NCBI GenBank assembly: GCA_963652075.1
Contig: CAVJRQ010000004.1
Location: 1 to 21,915, forward strand
DNA: 21,915 nt
Reading direction: 5' to 3'
Source of the DNA: Phocaeicola_A sp963652075
Lineage (GTDB): Bacteria > Bacteroidota > Bacteroidia > Bacteroidales > Bacteroidaceae
Part shown: positions 1 through 7,963 of the stretch, piece by piece
How the letters are laid out: every line of letters begins with the position of its first letter
Numbering within the stretch: the first letter of the stretch is position 1
Program-made: the position numbers and the translations under genes
Notes under the pieces: generated by a model
Databases searched by the model: none
Told to the model about the DNA's origin: nothing
Seen by the model: only the letters and a program-made list of their open reading frames with translations

Positions 1-393
1 GTGGGCTTCGTGGCGTTCTCGCCCTTGGCAAACGGACTGCTCACGGAGTGCTACAACGCAGAGTCAAAGTTTGATGCCGAATACGACTACCGTGCCGTGA
101 TGCCACAGTACCGGAAGGAGAGCTTCGACAAGAACAAATATCTCTTTGAGATGCTCGACCAGCTTGCCGAAGCACACCATGCCACGCCGGCGCAAGTATC
201 ACTCGCCTGGATGATGTGCAAGAAGCCGTGGATAGTGCCCATTCCCGGCACCCGCCGCCTCTGCCGCATGAAGGAGAATATCGGAGCTGTCGACATTGTG
301 CTTTCCGCTGAAGAACTGCGCAAGATAGACAAGGCTCTCAGCACGATGGAGATGAGCGACGTGTTCGGAGGTTCAAGAATCGTCAAGGAGTAA
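1..393 (+). CDS. Aldo/keto reductase, C-terminal fragment (cut by window start)
   Basis: This is the last 130 residues of an aldo/keto reductase, an NAD(P)H-dependent (beta/alpha)8-barrel oxidoreductase of the cytoplasm. The visible part carries the late-barrel signature: FSPLANGLL near residue 5, then a cofactor-binding segment around residues 80-92 (PIPGTRR followed by R and EN) that normally grips the NADPH 2'-phosphate. The catalytic Asp/Tyr/Lys/His tetrad would lie upstream of the window and cannot be checked. The GTG at base 1 is an internal codon, not a start, since a full protein of this family is about 280-330 aa. The AraC-type regulator follows 70 bp downstream on the same strand and may be its regulator (inference). 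Substrate cannot be told from the sequence. Confidence 0.9.
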   Translation: MGFVAFSPLANGLLTECYNAESKFDAEYDYRAVMPQYRKESFDKNKYLFEMLDQLAEAHHATPAQVSLAWMMCKKPWIVPIPGTRRLCRMKENIGAVDIVLSAEELRKIDKALSTMEMSDVFGGSRIVKE

Positions 394-430
394 AACATAT
401 TGGCTTGTAACTTTTTGCTTTGCGGAGCGT

Positions 431-444
431 CTATTATATAATAG
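431..444. promoter_or_regulatory. 14-bp A+T-rich perfect palindrome upstream of the AraC-type gene
   Basis: CTATTATATAATAG is a perfect palindrome ending 19 bp before the regulator's start codon. It could be an autoregulatory operator, but palindromes of A and T arise easily by chance. No clear TAnnTTTG promoter was found in this gap. Confidence 0.25.
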
Positions 445-463
445 GTAAAAACTAAGATTTGAC

Positions 464-1270
464 ATGGAACAGCAAAAGGACATCATCATAGCAGACCGTC
501 TTGACGACATCGGCACGAACCCGTATAGGAAGTATTTGGGACACGCCCTTTGCCTTGGCGGTTCCTGCCGTATTGTGTTCAACGGGGCGGAACTCGAGAT
601 GAAGCAGGGCGACCTGATGATAGTGCGCAAGGGCAAACTGGTGGAGAAGATTACGCCAGAGAAGGATTTCCGTGTCGTCATAGTGTACGTATCGTCCAAA
701 CTGATAGAGCTGAGCACTCCGCAAAGCAACTATGGGATGAAGGGACAGCTTGCCTTGTTCCTCAACCCCATCATGCACCTCACATCCATACAGTTCGAGC
801 AATGCAAGCGCAACTTCGACGACCTGCAAATCCGTATGTTGCAGACCGAGCATAAGTTCTACAACGATATGATGCAGAATAAGGTGCAGGCGATGATTAT
901 TGACTTCTTCGATTTCCATGCCACGCTGTACGAGGAAACGGATGTGTCCACCCAATATGCCACGCTGATGAACCGCTTTCTCTCGTTGCTCGAAAGCGGC
1001 GAGTACCGCAGTCATCGTGAAGTGACGTGGTATGCCGACAAGCTGTGTGTCACCTCCAAGTATCTCTCAGAGGTGTCAAAGTCGGTGAGCGGCTATGCTG
1101 CCAACTTCTGGATAAACCGCTACACTGCTCTCGACATCTCCCGGCTGTTGCGCGACAAGACGTTGTCGTTCGTTCAGATATCCGACATGTTCAACTTCTC
1201 GTCGCCAGCTTATTTCAGCCGTTATGTATTGCACAATCTTGGTGTAAACCCGACGGAATACAGAAATTAG
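464..1270 (+). CDS. AraC-family transcriptional regulator
   Basis: A 268-residue regulator. The N-terminal part (about 1-150) reads as a small cupin-like sensor domain, with GGSCRIVFNGAELEMKQGD resembling the beta-barrel of AraC sensor domains. The C-terminal 100 residues form the AraC/XylS DNA-binding domain with two helix-turn-helix units: the first around VTWYADKLCVTSKYLSEV, the second around SFVQISDMFNFSSPAYFSRY, ending in the family's usual LGVNPTEYR. The length is typical for a one-component AraC regulator. It follows the aldo/keto reductase gene on the same strand and is followed, tail to tail, by the truncated ATPase gene. The reductase is the nearest candidate target, but the ligand and regulon are unknown. 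Confidence 0.93.
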   Translation: MEQQKDIIIADRLDDIGTNPYRKYLGHALCLGGSCRIVFNGAELEMKQGDLMIVRKGKLVEKITPEKDFRVVIVYVSSKLIELSTPQSNYGMKGQLALFLNPIMHLTSIQFEQCKRNFDDLQIRMLQTEHKFYNDMMQNKVQAMIIDFFDFHATLYEETDVSTQYATLMNRFLSLLESGEYRSHREVTWYADKLCVTSKYLSEVSKSVSGYAANFWINRYTALDISRLLRDKTLSFVQISDMFNFSSPAYFSRYVLHNLGVNPTEYRN

Positions 1271-1349
1271 GATTATCGATCTATATCTCCACCTCGTGGC
1301 AAAGAGTTTAGTCCAACCGGGTGGAGTATCCCCCGATGGCTGAGCGTAC

Positions 1350-2651
1350 CTACAAGTAAAGTGTCTGCTGCCAGTGACCCTCGTAGTTGGTGTTGTCGCA
1401 GTAAGGCACTGTCGCCAAAAAGTCCGCAAGCAGTTGCAAGCCACCGTCGATGTCTCCTTGACGAATCAACGCCGACATTTTGGCTATCGCCACGTCACAC
1501 CGCTCTGCATCGCCACCCATATAATTAGGTAGCAGACTCTCAAACATTCCAACCTTTATCTCACTGTTCGGGAAATCAAGCGTATAAAGGTCGGTGTCCT
1601 CATCATAGTCCTTGATGGTGATGTAGCCGCTCTGGTACAACAACGGCGTGAGCGAAGTCATGCTTTCCGTGGGAGCGTCAAAGGCGGAACACCTTGCCTG
1701 CATGGGCTTCAACCCATCCGGCTGCACTAGGAACTTGCGCATCATGTTGATGAGGTATGTGGGAGTGCCCGTACCGAACCAATAGGCGCCCAGCTTTCCG
1801 TCGGCAAAGCAATTGAGCAAACTGAAGGGATTGAACACATCCGGCGAGGGCCAAGTGAAATGGTAGCCGTCGTACAAGTCCGTAAGTTTCGTGACCGTCT
1901 CCTCACGGCTCTGCTTGAGCTTCACCGCCAGTGCGTCGATGTCTTCACTCATCTGAGTGAGCAGCTCCTCCTTCGTAATTCCACAGATGCCGGCATACGG
2001 CTCGTACATGGAGACATTCTTTATGTTGTTCAGCTCGCTGAATATGCTCAGCTGCGAGAACTTCGTGATGCCGGTCATGAACACGAAACGCAGCATCGGT
2101 TCGGCCGCCTTCAAAGGACTGTAGAAGTTGCGCATCGTGTCACGGAGCTGAGGCAGCAACGTGTCCTCATGCGCTACATCCAGCAACGGAGCGTCATACT
2201 CGTCAATGAGCACGACCAACTGCCGTCCTGTCTTCCGGTAGACAGTTCTCATGAGGTCGGAGAATCTGTTGTTCACACCATTGCGGTGTTCCGTGATACC
2301 GAACTTGTTCTCTTGGTCCTCCAACAGGTAACCCAGATATTCCTCCAGCTGCTTCTTGTCCATGTGCTTGCCTCTACTCATATCGAAGTGCAGCACAGGG
2401 TACTCATTCCACTCCGTCTCCAACTTCTCAATGGCAAGTCCTTCAAACAGTTCTTTCCGTCCCTCAAAGTAACTTTGGAAGGTTGACACTAACAGCGACT
2501 TTCCGAAACGCCTCGGACGGCTAAGGAAGAAATACTTGCCGCTCGTATGTGTCATGTGATACACGTACGCCGTCTTGTCAACATAGAGCAGGTTCTCCTT
2601 GCGGATACGCTCGAAGGTCTGAATGCCTATGGGGTATAATCTAATTGCCAT
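1350..2651 (-). CDS. AAA-ATPase-like protein, truncated before its PD-(D/E)XK nuclease domain
   Basis: This belongs to the large Bacteroidetes family with an N-terminal AAA-ATPase-like domain (PF09820) and usually a C-terminal PD-(D/E)XK nuclease domain (PF08011); biological role unknown. The opening RLYPIGIQTFERIR..LLYVDKT is typical. A Walker A-like loop SRPRRFGKS lies at residues 44-52 and a Walker B-like IDEYDAPL at 149-156. The protein is 433 aa, against about 510-530 usual, and ends at EGHWQQTLYL, exactly where the nuclease domain should begin. In the same frame past the TAG, bases 1349-1311 read VRSAIGGYSTRLD and then stop again; this resembles the family's next strand (VRTxxGRxDxV), so the end looks like a decayed or deleted nuclease domain. 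A canonical promoter lies just upstream. It is either a pseudogene or an ATPase-only variant. Confidence 0.85.
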   Translation of the reverse strand: MAIRLYPIGIQTFERIRKENLLYVDKTAYVYHMTHTSGKYFFLSRPRRFGKSLLVSTFQSYFEGRKELFEGLAIEKLETEWNEYPVLHFDMSRGKHMDKKQLEEYLGYLLEDQENKFGITEHRNGVNNRFSDLMRTVYRKTGRQLVVLIDEYDAPLLDVAHEDTLLPQLRDTMRNFYSPLKAAEPMLRFVFMTGITKFSQLSIFSELNNIKNVSMYEPYAGICGITKEELLTQMSEDIDALAVKLKQSREETVTKLTDLYDGYHFTWPSPDVFNPFSLLNCFADGKLGAYWFGTGTPTYLINMMRKFLVQPDGLKPMQARCSAFDAPTESMTSLTPLLYQSGYITIKDYDEDTDLYTLDFPNSEIKVGMFESLLPNYMGGDAERCDVAIAKMSALIRQGDIDGGLQLLADFLATVPYCDNTNYEGHWQQTLYL

Positions 2652-2673
2652 ACTTCAAGCAGATTTCTAATTG

Positions 2674-2704
2674 CAAATATATGGCAAACTTACGAGACAG
2701 CAAA
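2674..2704 (-). promoter_or_regulatory. Bacteroidetes-type promoter of the truncated ATPase gene
   Basis: On the minus strand the -33 box TTTG (2704-2701), 19 nt, then the -7 box TATATTTG (2681-2674) match the Bacteroides sigma-ABfr consensus exactly. Transcription would begin near 2668, about 17 nt before the ATG at 2651. Confidence 0.7.
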
Positions 2705-2831
2705 AGGGTTACGGGTTTTACCGTTATAATTTCATCTCTCCGTTTCTGGAAATATCTGTAATCCCAACAAAAAATGCTTGTCCGGAGCAAAATAATCGGG
2801 AGCGAGAGCCCAAGGGATAATTACAAATGAC

Positions 2832-2839
2832 TACCTTTG
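2832..2839 (+). promoter_or_regulatory. Promoter -7 box of the rml operon
   Basis: TACCTTTG matches the TAnnTTTG -7 consensus 30 bp before the rmlA ATG at 2869. No good -33 TTTG is seen at the right distance. Because this box lies just after an in-frame ATG at 2827, that earlier ATG is very unlikely to be the real start. Confidence 0.5.
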
Positions 2840-2868
2840 CAGAAATTATAACTTCAAGCAACTGTAAT

Positions 2869-3747
2869 ATGAAAGGTATTGTATTGGCCGGTGGTAGCGG
2901 AACACGGTTATATCCCATCACCAAAGGAATCAGCAAGCAACTTATCCCCATCTTCGACAAACCGATGATTTACTACCCCCTCTCCGTCCTGATGCTGGCA
3001 GGTATCAGGGAGATTCTGATTATCTCCACCCCGTATGACCTGCCCGGATTCAAGCGTCTGTTGGGCGACGGCAGCCAGTATGGCGTACGCTTCGAGTATG
3101 CCGAGCAGCCCTCCCCGGACGGACTGGCACAGGCGTTCATCATCGGCGAGGAGTTCATCGGCAACGACAGTGTTTGTCTGGTGCTTGGCGACAATATCTT
3201 CTACGGTTCCGGCTTCACGGGTCTGCTGCATCAGACAGTGAAGATGGTGGAGGAAGAGGGACGGGCCGCCGTCTTCGGTTACCAGGTGAGTGACCCGGAA
3301 CGCTATGGAGTAGCGGAGTTCGACAAAGAGGGCAACTGCCTCAGCATCGAGGAGAAACCAGCCCAGCCGAAGAGCAACTACGCCGTGGTGGGACTCTACT
3401 TCTACCCCAACTCGGTGGTGGAGATAGCCAAACACATCAAGCCGTCCGCCCGCGGCGAACTGGAGATTACCACCGTCAACCAAGAGTACCTGCGGCAACG
3501 GATACTGAAAGTGCAGACCCTGCAACGCGGTTTCGCTTGGCTCGACACCGGCACGCACGACTCGCTGTCCGAAGCCTCCACCTTCATCGAGGTGATAGAG
3601 AAACGCCAGGGAGTGAAGGTGGCCTGTTTAGAGGCTATCGCCTATAACCAAGGGTGGATTTCCAAAGAGACACTCCTGAAGGAGGCTCAACCGATGGCCA
3701 AGAACGACTACGGAAAGTACCTGATTCGTCTGGCGGAGAACAAGTAA
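2869..3747 (+). CDS. rmlA: Glucose-1-phosphate thymidylyltransferase RmlA
   Basis: RmlA joins glucose-1-phosphate and dTTP to dTDP-glucose, the first step of dTDP-L-rhamnose synthesis in the cytoplasm. The chosen start gives MKGIVLAGGSGTRLYP, the standard N-terminus with the nucleotide-binding loop GGSGTRLYP at about residues 8-16. Further family marks are KPMIYYPLS, LGDNIFYG and the EEKP segment. The 292 aa length is normal. An in-frame ATG 14 codons upstream (2827) is rejected because it would add a non-homologous tail overlapping the promoter. It leads rmlA-rmlC-rmlD-rmlB, with 36 bp to rmlC. In the family this enzyme is feedback-inhibited by dTDP-rhamnose. Confidence 0.97.
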   Translation: MKGIVLAGGSGTRLYPITKGISKQLIPIFDKPMIYYPLSVLMLAGIREILIISTPYDLPGFKRLLGDGSQYGVRFEYAEQPSPDGLAQAFIIGEEFIGNDSVCLVLGDNIFYGSGFTGLLHQTVKMVEEEGRAAVFGYQVSDPERYGVAEFDKEGNCLSIEEKPAQPKSNYAVVGLYFYPNSVVEIAKHIKPSARGELEITTVNQEYLRQRILKVQTLQRGFAWLDTGTHDSLSEASTFIEVIEKRQGVKVACLEAIAYNQGWISKETLLKEAQPMAKNDYGKYLIRLAENK

Positions 3748-3783
3748 CAAGACAAAAGCATAGACAATAGATAAAAGATATAC

Positions 3784-4353
3784 ATGGAAGTTATCAAGAC
3801 AGCCATCGACGGCGTGGTCATCATAGAACCGCGTGTCTTCAAGGACGCGCGCGGTTATTTTTTCGAGAGTTTCTCACAACGGGAGTTCGACGAGAAAGTG
3901 CGCCCCATCCGCTTCGTGCAGGACAATGAGAGCATGTCGTCCTACGGTGTGATGCGCGGACTCCATTTCCAACGTCCGCCCTACCCCCAGAGCAAAATCG
4001 TACGTTGCGTGAGGGGAGCCGTGCTGGACGTGGCAGTGGATTTGCGTGTGGGTTCTCCCACCTACGGAGAGCATGTGACGGTGGAGCTGACGGAAGAGAA
4101 CCACCGGCAGTTTTTCATCCCCAAAGGTTTCGCCCACGGGTTTGCCGTACTGAGCGAGACGGCGGTGTTCCAGTACAAGTGCGACGAGTTTTACCACCCC
4201 GAAGCGGATGGCGGCATCAGCATTCTGGACACGGACCTGCACATCGATTGGCGCATCCCCACAGAGAAGGCACTGCTGAGCGAAAAGGACACCAAGCACC
4301 CGTTGTTGAGGGAGTTCGATTCACCGTTCACGATGGAGATGTATAACGAATAA
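3784..4353 (+). CDS. rmlC: dTDP-4-dehydrorhamnose 3,5-epimerase RmlC
   Basis: RmlC epimerises C3 and C5 of dTDP-4-keto-6-deoxyglucose, the third pathway step. The protein is a 189-aa cupin (jelly roll), the usual length. The expected catalytic residues are present: His61 in GVMRGLHFQ, Tyr131 in VFQYKCDEFY, and a likely catalytic Asp169 in LLSEKD. The motif FFIPKGFAHGF (110-120) is diagnostic. It lies 36 bp after rmlA and 21 bp before rmlD, so it should be co-transcribed with them. Confidence 0.97.
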   Translation: MEVIKTAIDGVVIIEPRVFKDARGYFFESFSQREFDEKVRPIRFVQDNESMSSYGVMRGLHFQRPPYPQSKIVRCVRGAVLDVAVDLRVGSPTYGEHVTVELTEENHRQFFIPKGFAHGFAVLSETAVFQYKCDEFYHPEADGGISILDTDLHIDWRIPTEKALLSEKDTKHPLLREFDSPFTMEMYNE

Positions 4354-4374
4354 CGTAATAAAGGACTGAAAGAT

Positions 4375-5241
4375 ATGAACATACTGGTAACGGGAGCCAA
4401 CGGACAACTTGGCAACGAGATGCAGTTGGTTTCCCAACGGAGCGACGACCACTACCTCTTCACCGACGTGGCCGAGGGCTACACGAAGCTGGACATCACC
4501 AACCTTGAGGAGATACGGCGTATGGTGAAGGAAAATCGTATTGAGGTGATTGTCAACTGTGCCGCCTACACCAACGTGGACAAGGCGGAGACGGACTACG
4601 ACGTGGCGAACCTGCTCAACAACACCGCCGCAGGCAACCTCGCCGAAGCGATGAAAGAGGTGAACGGCACGCTCATCCACGTCTCCACGGACTATGTGTT
4701 CCAAGGCGACCGCAACACCCCCTGCAAGGAGGATTGGGAAACCAGTCCGTTGGGTGTCTACGGGAAGACGAAGCTGGCGGGTGAGAAGAGCATTGAAGCC
4801 ACGGGCTGCCACGCCATCATCATCCGCACGGCATGGCTCTATTCGCCCTTTGGCAAGAACTTCGTGAAGACGATGCAAAACCTCACCGCCACGAAAGAGA
4901 CGCTGAAGGTGGTGTTCGACCAGGTGGGTACGCCCACCTACGCCGGCGACCTGGCGGCGGCCATCTTCCACATCATCGAGACGCGCCAACTGGAGAAGAC
5001 CGGCATTTACCACTTCTCTAACGAAGGGGTCTGCTCGTGGTACGACTTCGCCAAGTGCATCTGCGAGCTGAGCGGCAACACGTGCGACATACAGCCCTGC
5101 TACAGCGAGGAGTTCCCCAGTCCGGTGAAACGGCCGCACTTCTCGGTGCTGGACAAGAGTAAGATAAAGAGCACGTTCGGCGTGAAGGTTCCTTACTGGA
5201 CCGACTCGCTGAAGGTCTGCATCAACGAACTTAGGAAATAA
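4375..5241 (+). CDS. rmlD: dTDP-4-dehydrorhamnose reductase RmlD
   Basis: RmlD makes the last step, the NAD(P)H-dependent reduction of dTDP-4-keto-L-rhamnose to dTDP-L-rhamnose. It is a 288-aa short-chain dehydrogenase of the extended type. The nucleotide-binding loop GANGQLG is at residues 7-13, the active-site Ser/Thr in VSTDYVF at about 103-109, and the YxxxK pair is Tyr129/Lys133 (YGKTK). RTAWLYSPFGKNFV and the substrate-side DQVGTPTYAGDLA are family landmarks. It sits third in the operon, with 58 bp before rmlB, the widest gap in the run. Confidence 0.97.
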   Translation: MNILVTGANGQLGNEMQLVSQRSDDHYLFTDVAEGYTKLDITNLEEIRRMVKENRIEVIVNCAAYTNVDKAETDYDVANLLNNTAAGNLAEAMKEVNGTLIHVSTDYVFQGDRNTPCKEDWETSPLGVYGKTKLAGEKSIEATGCHAIIIRTAWLYSPFGKNFVKTMQNLTATKETLKVVFDQVGTPTYAGDLAAAIFHIIETRQLEKTGIYHFSNEGVCSWYDFAKCICELSGNTCDIQPCYSEEFPSPVKRPHFSVLDKSKIKSTFGVKVPYWTDSLKVCINELRK

Positions 5242-5299
5242 CCGACCGGCATGCGCAAGCTGACGGTTTCTGTATAACGAAATATCAAGAACGAGCAAT

Positions 5300-6442
5300 A
5301 TGAGTTACAAAAGAAACATCATCATCACCGGCGGTGCCGGTTTCATCGGTTCTCACGTGGTGAGACTGTTTGTCAACAAATACCCCGACTACCGCATCGT
5401 CAACCTCGACAAGTTGACCTATGCCGGCAATCTGGCCAATCTGAAGGATATCGAGAACAAGCCCAACTACCTCTTCGTGAAGGCGGACATCTGCGACTAC
5501 GCCACCATTCAACGCCTGCTGAGGGAATACAACATAGACGGCATCATCCACCTGGCCGCCGAGAGCCACGTGGACCGTTCCATCAAAGACCCGTTCACCT
5601 TCGCGCAGACCAACGTGATGGGTACGCTCACGTTGCTGCAGGCCGCCAAGGAGTACTGGGAGGAATTGCCGGAGAAGTACGAGGGAAAACGTTTCTACCA
5701 TATCTCTACGGACGAGGTGTACGGAGCGCTGGAACTGACGCATCCGGAAGGTGTCCCCGCTCCCTTCACCACAAAGGCTTCGAGCGGCAAGAACCACGAG
5801 GCTTACGGTGAAGAGTTCTTCATGGAAACTACGAAATACAACCCGCACTCCCCCTACTCCGCTTCGAAGGCAGGCAGTGACCACTTCGTGCGGGCGTTCC
5901 ACGACACCTACGGCATGCCGACCGTCGTTACCAACTGCTCCAACAACTACGGGCCTTACCAGTTCCCCGAGAAGCTGATTCCGCTCTTCATCAACAACAT
6001 CCGCCACCGCAAGGCTTTGCCGGTGTACGGCAAGGGCGAGAACGTGCGCGACTGGCTCTACGTGGAAGACCACGCACGGGCCATCGACCTGATATTCCAC
6101 AAGGGAAAGATAGCGGACACCTACAACATCGGCGGATTCAACGAATGGAAGAATATCGACATCATCAAGGTGGTCATCAAGACCGTAGACCGTCTGTTAG
6201 GCCGTAAGGAGGGCGAGGATATGGACCTCATCACTTACGTCACCGACCGCAAGGGTCACGACATGCGCTACGCCATCGACTCGCGCAAGCTGCAACAGGA
6301 GTTGGGTTGGGAACCGAGCCTCCAGTTTGAGGAGGGTATCGAGAAGACCGTCCGTTGGTATCTCGACAACCAGGAGTGGATGGACAACGTCACCTCCGGC
6401 GACTACCAGAAGTATTACGATGCCATGTATCAGAACAGATAA
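5300..6442 (+). CDS. rmlB: dTDP-glucose 4,6-dehydratase RmlB
   Basis: RmlB converts dTDP-glucose to dTDP-4-keto-6-deoxyglucose, the second step, using tightly bound NAD+. The 380-aa protein shows GGAGFIGSH (11-19) for NAD+, the catalytic TDE at 137-139 (STDEVYG) and Tyr186/Lys190 in YSASK. NCSNNYGPYQFPEKLIP and GENVRDWLYVEDH are strongly diagnostic. It carries an extra loop of roughly 20-25 residues between STDEVYG and PYSASK compared with the E. coli enzyme as I remember it. It is the last gene of the rml run and a hairpin terminator follows 22 bp after the stop codon. Confidence 0.97.
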   Translation: MSYKRNIIITGGAGFIGSHVVRLFVNKYPDYRIVNLDKLTYAGNLANLKDIENKPNYLFVKADICDYATIQRLLREYNIDGIIHLAAESHVDRSIKDPFTFAQTNVMGTLTLLQAAKEYWEELPEKYEGKRFYHISTDEVYGALELTHPEGVPAPFTTKASSGKNHEAYGEEFFMETTKYNPHSPYSASKAGSDHFVRAFHDTYGMPTVVTNCSNNYGPYQFPEKLIPLFINNIRHRKALPVYGKGENVRDWLYVEDHARAIDLIFHKGKIADTYNIGGFNEWKNIDIIKVVIKTVDRLLGRKEGEDMDLITYVTDRKGHDMRYAIDSRKLQQELGWEPSLQFEEGIEKTVRWYLDNQEWMDNVTSGDYQKYYDAMYQNR

Positions 6443-6464
6443 CGTAAACTACCTATCAAAACCC

Positions 6465-6513
6465 AAAGCGGATGCCGACAGGAGGAAAGTACTCCCATTG
6501 GCATCCGCTTTTA
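6465..6513 (+). terminator. Terminator of the rml operon
   Basis: Arms AAAGCGGATGCC (6465-6476) and GGCATCCGCTTT (6500-6511) pair over 12 bp, with a short T run after the right arm. The loop holds a second small pairing (GGAG with CTCC). It stands just after the rmlB stop. Confidence 0.8.
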
Positions 6514-6549
6514 CTTGATTCGCATTCACGCCTGCATGACCTCCGCAAC

Positions 6550-6645
6550 GCAAGTACTTACGATGGCTGATGTAAGTACTTACGATGGCTCACGTAAGTA
6601 CTTACGTTGGCTTGTGTAAGTACTTACGTTGACACATGCAACCGC
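6550..6645. repeat. 22-bp-period array of 12-bp palindromes, copy 1
   Basis: Four copies of the palindrome GTAAGTACTTAC begin at 6550 (one base changed: GCAAG...), 6572, 6594 and 6616, exactly 22 bp apart. The 10-bp spacers are themselves alike (GATGGCTGAT, GATGGCTCAC, GTTGGCTTGT). Nine bases after the last core is TGCAACCGC (6637-6645). The same motif, the same 9-base gap and the same 22-bp period occur in reverse orientation at 21825-21915. The array lies between the convergent rmlB and DUF1015 genes. It could be a protein-binding array, a REP-like element or a structure-forming terminator; the sequence alone does not decide. Confidence 0.9.
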
Positions 6646-6688
6646 TTGCGTTTTTTCAGAGTGAAGTCTCATTATTATTGGCGGCTGA

Positions 6689-7936
6689 CTATACCAACTT
6701 ATGTATAACCAGTCCCGAGCGAAGCTTCGGCTCAAACCAAGTAGTCTTCGGAGGCATGATGTTGCCACTGTCGGCAATGTCCATCAGTTGTTTCATCGAC
6801 ACCGGATAGAGAGCCAACGCCACTTTCATCTCGCCACTGTCCACACGACGTTTCAGTTCACCCAAGCCACGGATGCCACCCACAAAGTCGATGCGCTTGT
6901 CCGTACGCAAGTCCTTGATGCCCAAAATATCGTTCAATATCAGATTGGACGAGATGGTTACATCCAGCACACCGATAGGATCGTTGTCGTTATAGGTTCC
7001 GGCTTTGGCGGTGAGGCTGTACCACTTGCCCTCCAGATAGAGCGAGAAGTTGTGGAGTTTGTTGGGCTTGTAGATGTCCGCGCCTTTCTCCTCCACGTCG
7101 AAGTTGGCCTTCAGCGCATCGAGGAACTGCGCCGGCGTGAGTCCGTTCAGGTCCTTCACCACACGGTTGTAGTCGATGATGGTCAACTGGTTGGCGGGGA
7201 AGCAGACTGCCATGAAGTAGTTATACTCCTCGTCGCCACGATGATTCGGGTTGAGGCGTGCCTTCTCCGCACCCACGAGGGCAGCTGCCGCTGAACGGTG
7301 GTGTCCGTCGGCAATATAGAGTGAAGGCATGGCGGCAAAAGCCTTGGTGATAGTCTGGATATCCGCCTCGTTGTCGATAATCCAGAACTGGTGACGGAAT
7401 CCGTCAATAGGAGCGATGAAGTCATACTCCGGCTTGGCGGCCGCATAGCGGGCTACGATGGCATCCAGCTCTTTGTTGTCCGGATAGGCAAAGAAGACAG
7501 GTTCGATGTTGGCGTTGTTCACGCGCACGTGCTTCATGCGGTCTTCTTCCTTGTCCTTACGCGTCAGCTCATGTTTTTTGATTACCCCGTTCAAGTAGTC
7601 GTCCACGTAGGCGCAAACCACCAGTCCATATTGGGTTTTCCCGTTCATGGTCTGTGCGTAGATGTAGTAGTTCTCCTTCTTGTCCTGCACCAGCCAGCCC
7701 TTGTCCTGGAACTTTTGGAAGTTCTCGGCGGCCTTCTCGTAAACACGCGGGTCGTGTTCGTCCGTACCTTCGGGGAAATCTATCTCAGGTTTGATAATAT
7801 GGTAAAGAGATTTCTCGTTACCTTCAGCCTCTTTGCGCGCCTCATCGGAGTTGAGCACATCATAAGGGCGAGACTCCACCTCCTCGACCAACGCCTGAGG
7901 CGGACGTATACCTTTAAAGGGTTTGATTATAGCCAT
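6689..7936 (-). CDS. DUF1015 family protein in the serine-biosynthesis locus
   Basis: A 415-aa cytoplasmic protein of the DUF1015 (PF06245) family. The start at 7936 gives the family's usual MAIIKPFKGIRPP; the longer in-frame ATG at 7975 adds a tail that overlaps the terminator hairpin. The clearest motif is DGHHR at residues 210-214 (ADGHHRSAAA). A similar DGHHR-type motif occurs in ParB-fold enzymes such as the free-serine kinases SerK and SbnI. It follows serC and serA on the same strand, an order often seen in Bacteroidales from memory, so a role in handling serine or O-phosphoserine is a fair guess but unproven. A long hairpin terminator separates it from serA, so it may depend on read-through or its own weak promoter. 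Confidence 0.88.
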   Translation of the reverse strand: MAIIKPFKGIRPPQALVEEVESRPYDVLNSDEARKEAEGNEKSLYHIIKPEIDFPEGTDEHDPRVYEKAAENFQKFQDKGWLVQDKKENYYIYAQTMNGKTQYGLVVCAYVDDYLNGVIKKHELTRKDKEEDRMKHVRVNNANIEPVFFAYPDNKELDAIVARYAAAKPEYDFIAPIDGFRHQFWIIDNEADIQTITKAFAAMPSLYIADGHHRSAAAALVGAEKARLNPNHRGDEEYNYFMAVCFPANQLTIIDYNRVVKDLNGLTPAQFLDALKANFDVEEKGADIYKPNKLHNFSLYLEGKWYSLTAKAGTYNDNDPIGVLDVTISSNLILNDILGIKDLRTDKRIDFVGGIRGLGELKRRVDSGEMKVALALYPVSMKQLMDIADSGNIMPPKTTWFEPKLRSGLVIHKLV

Positions 7937-7963
7937 ATAGAATAATTGTTTTGGTGTTAAACG

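Noticed and set aside
2827..2868. Earlier in-frame ATG for rmlA
   Set aside because: The TACCTTTG -7 box begins three bases after this ATG, and the family N-terminus begins at the ATG at 2869.
4321..5298. 325-aa open frame on the minus strand
   Set aside because: It lies wholly opposite rmlD, is rich in His, Val and Arg, and has no recognisable domain: a codon-bias shadow.
6550..6645. Possible CRISPR array
   Set aside because: The repeat core is only 12 bp, palindromic, with 10-bp spacers that resemble each other; CRISPR repeats and spacers are each above 20 bp and spacers are unrelated. No cas genes nearby.
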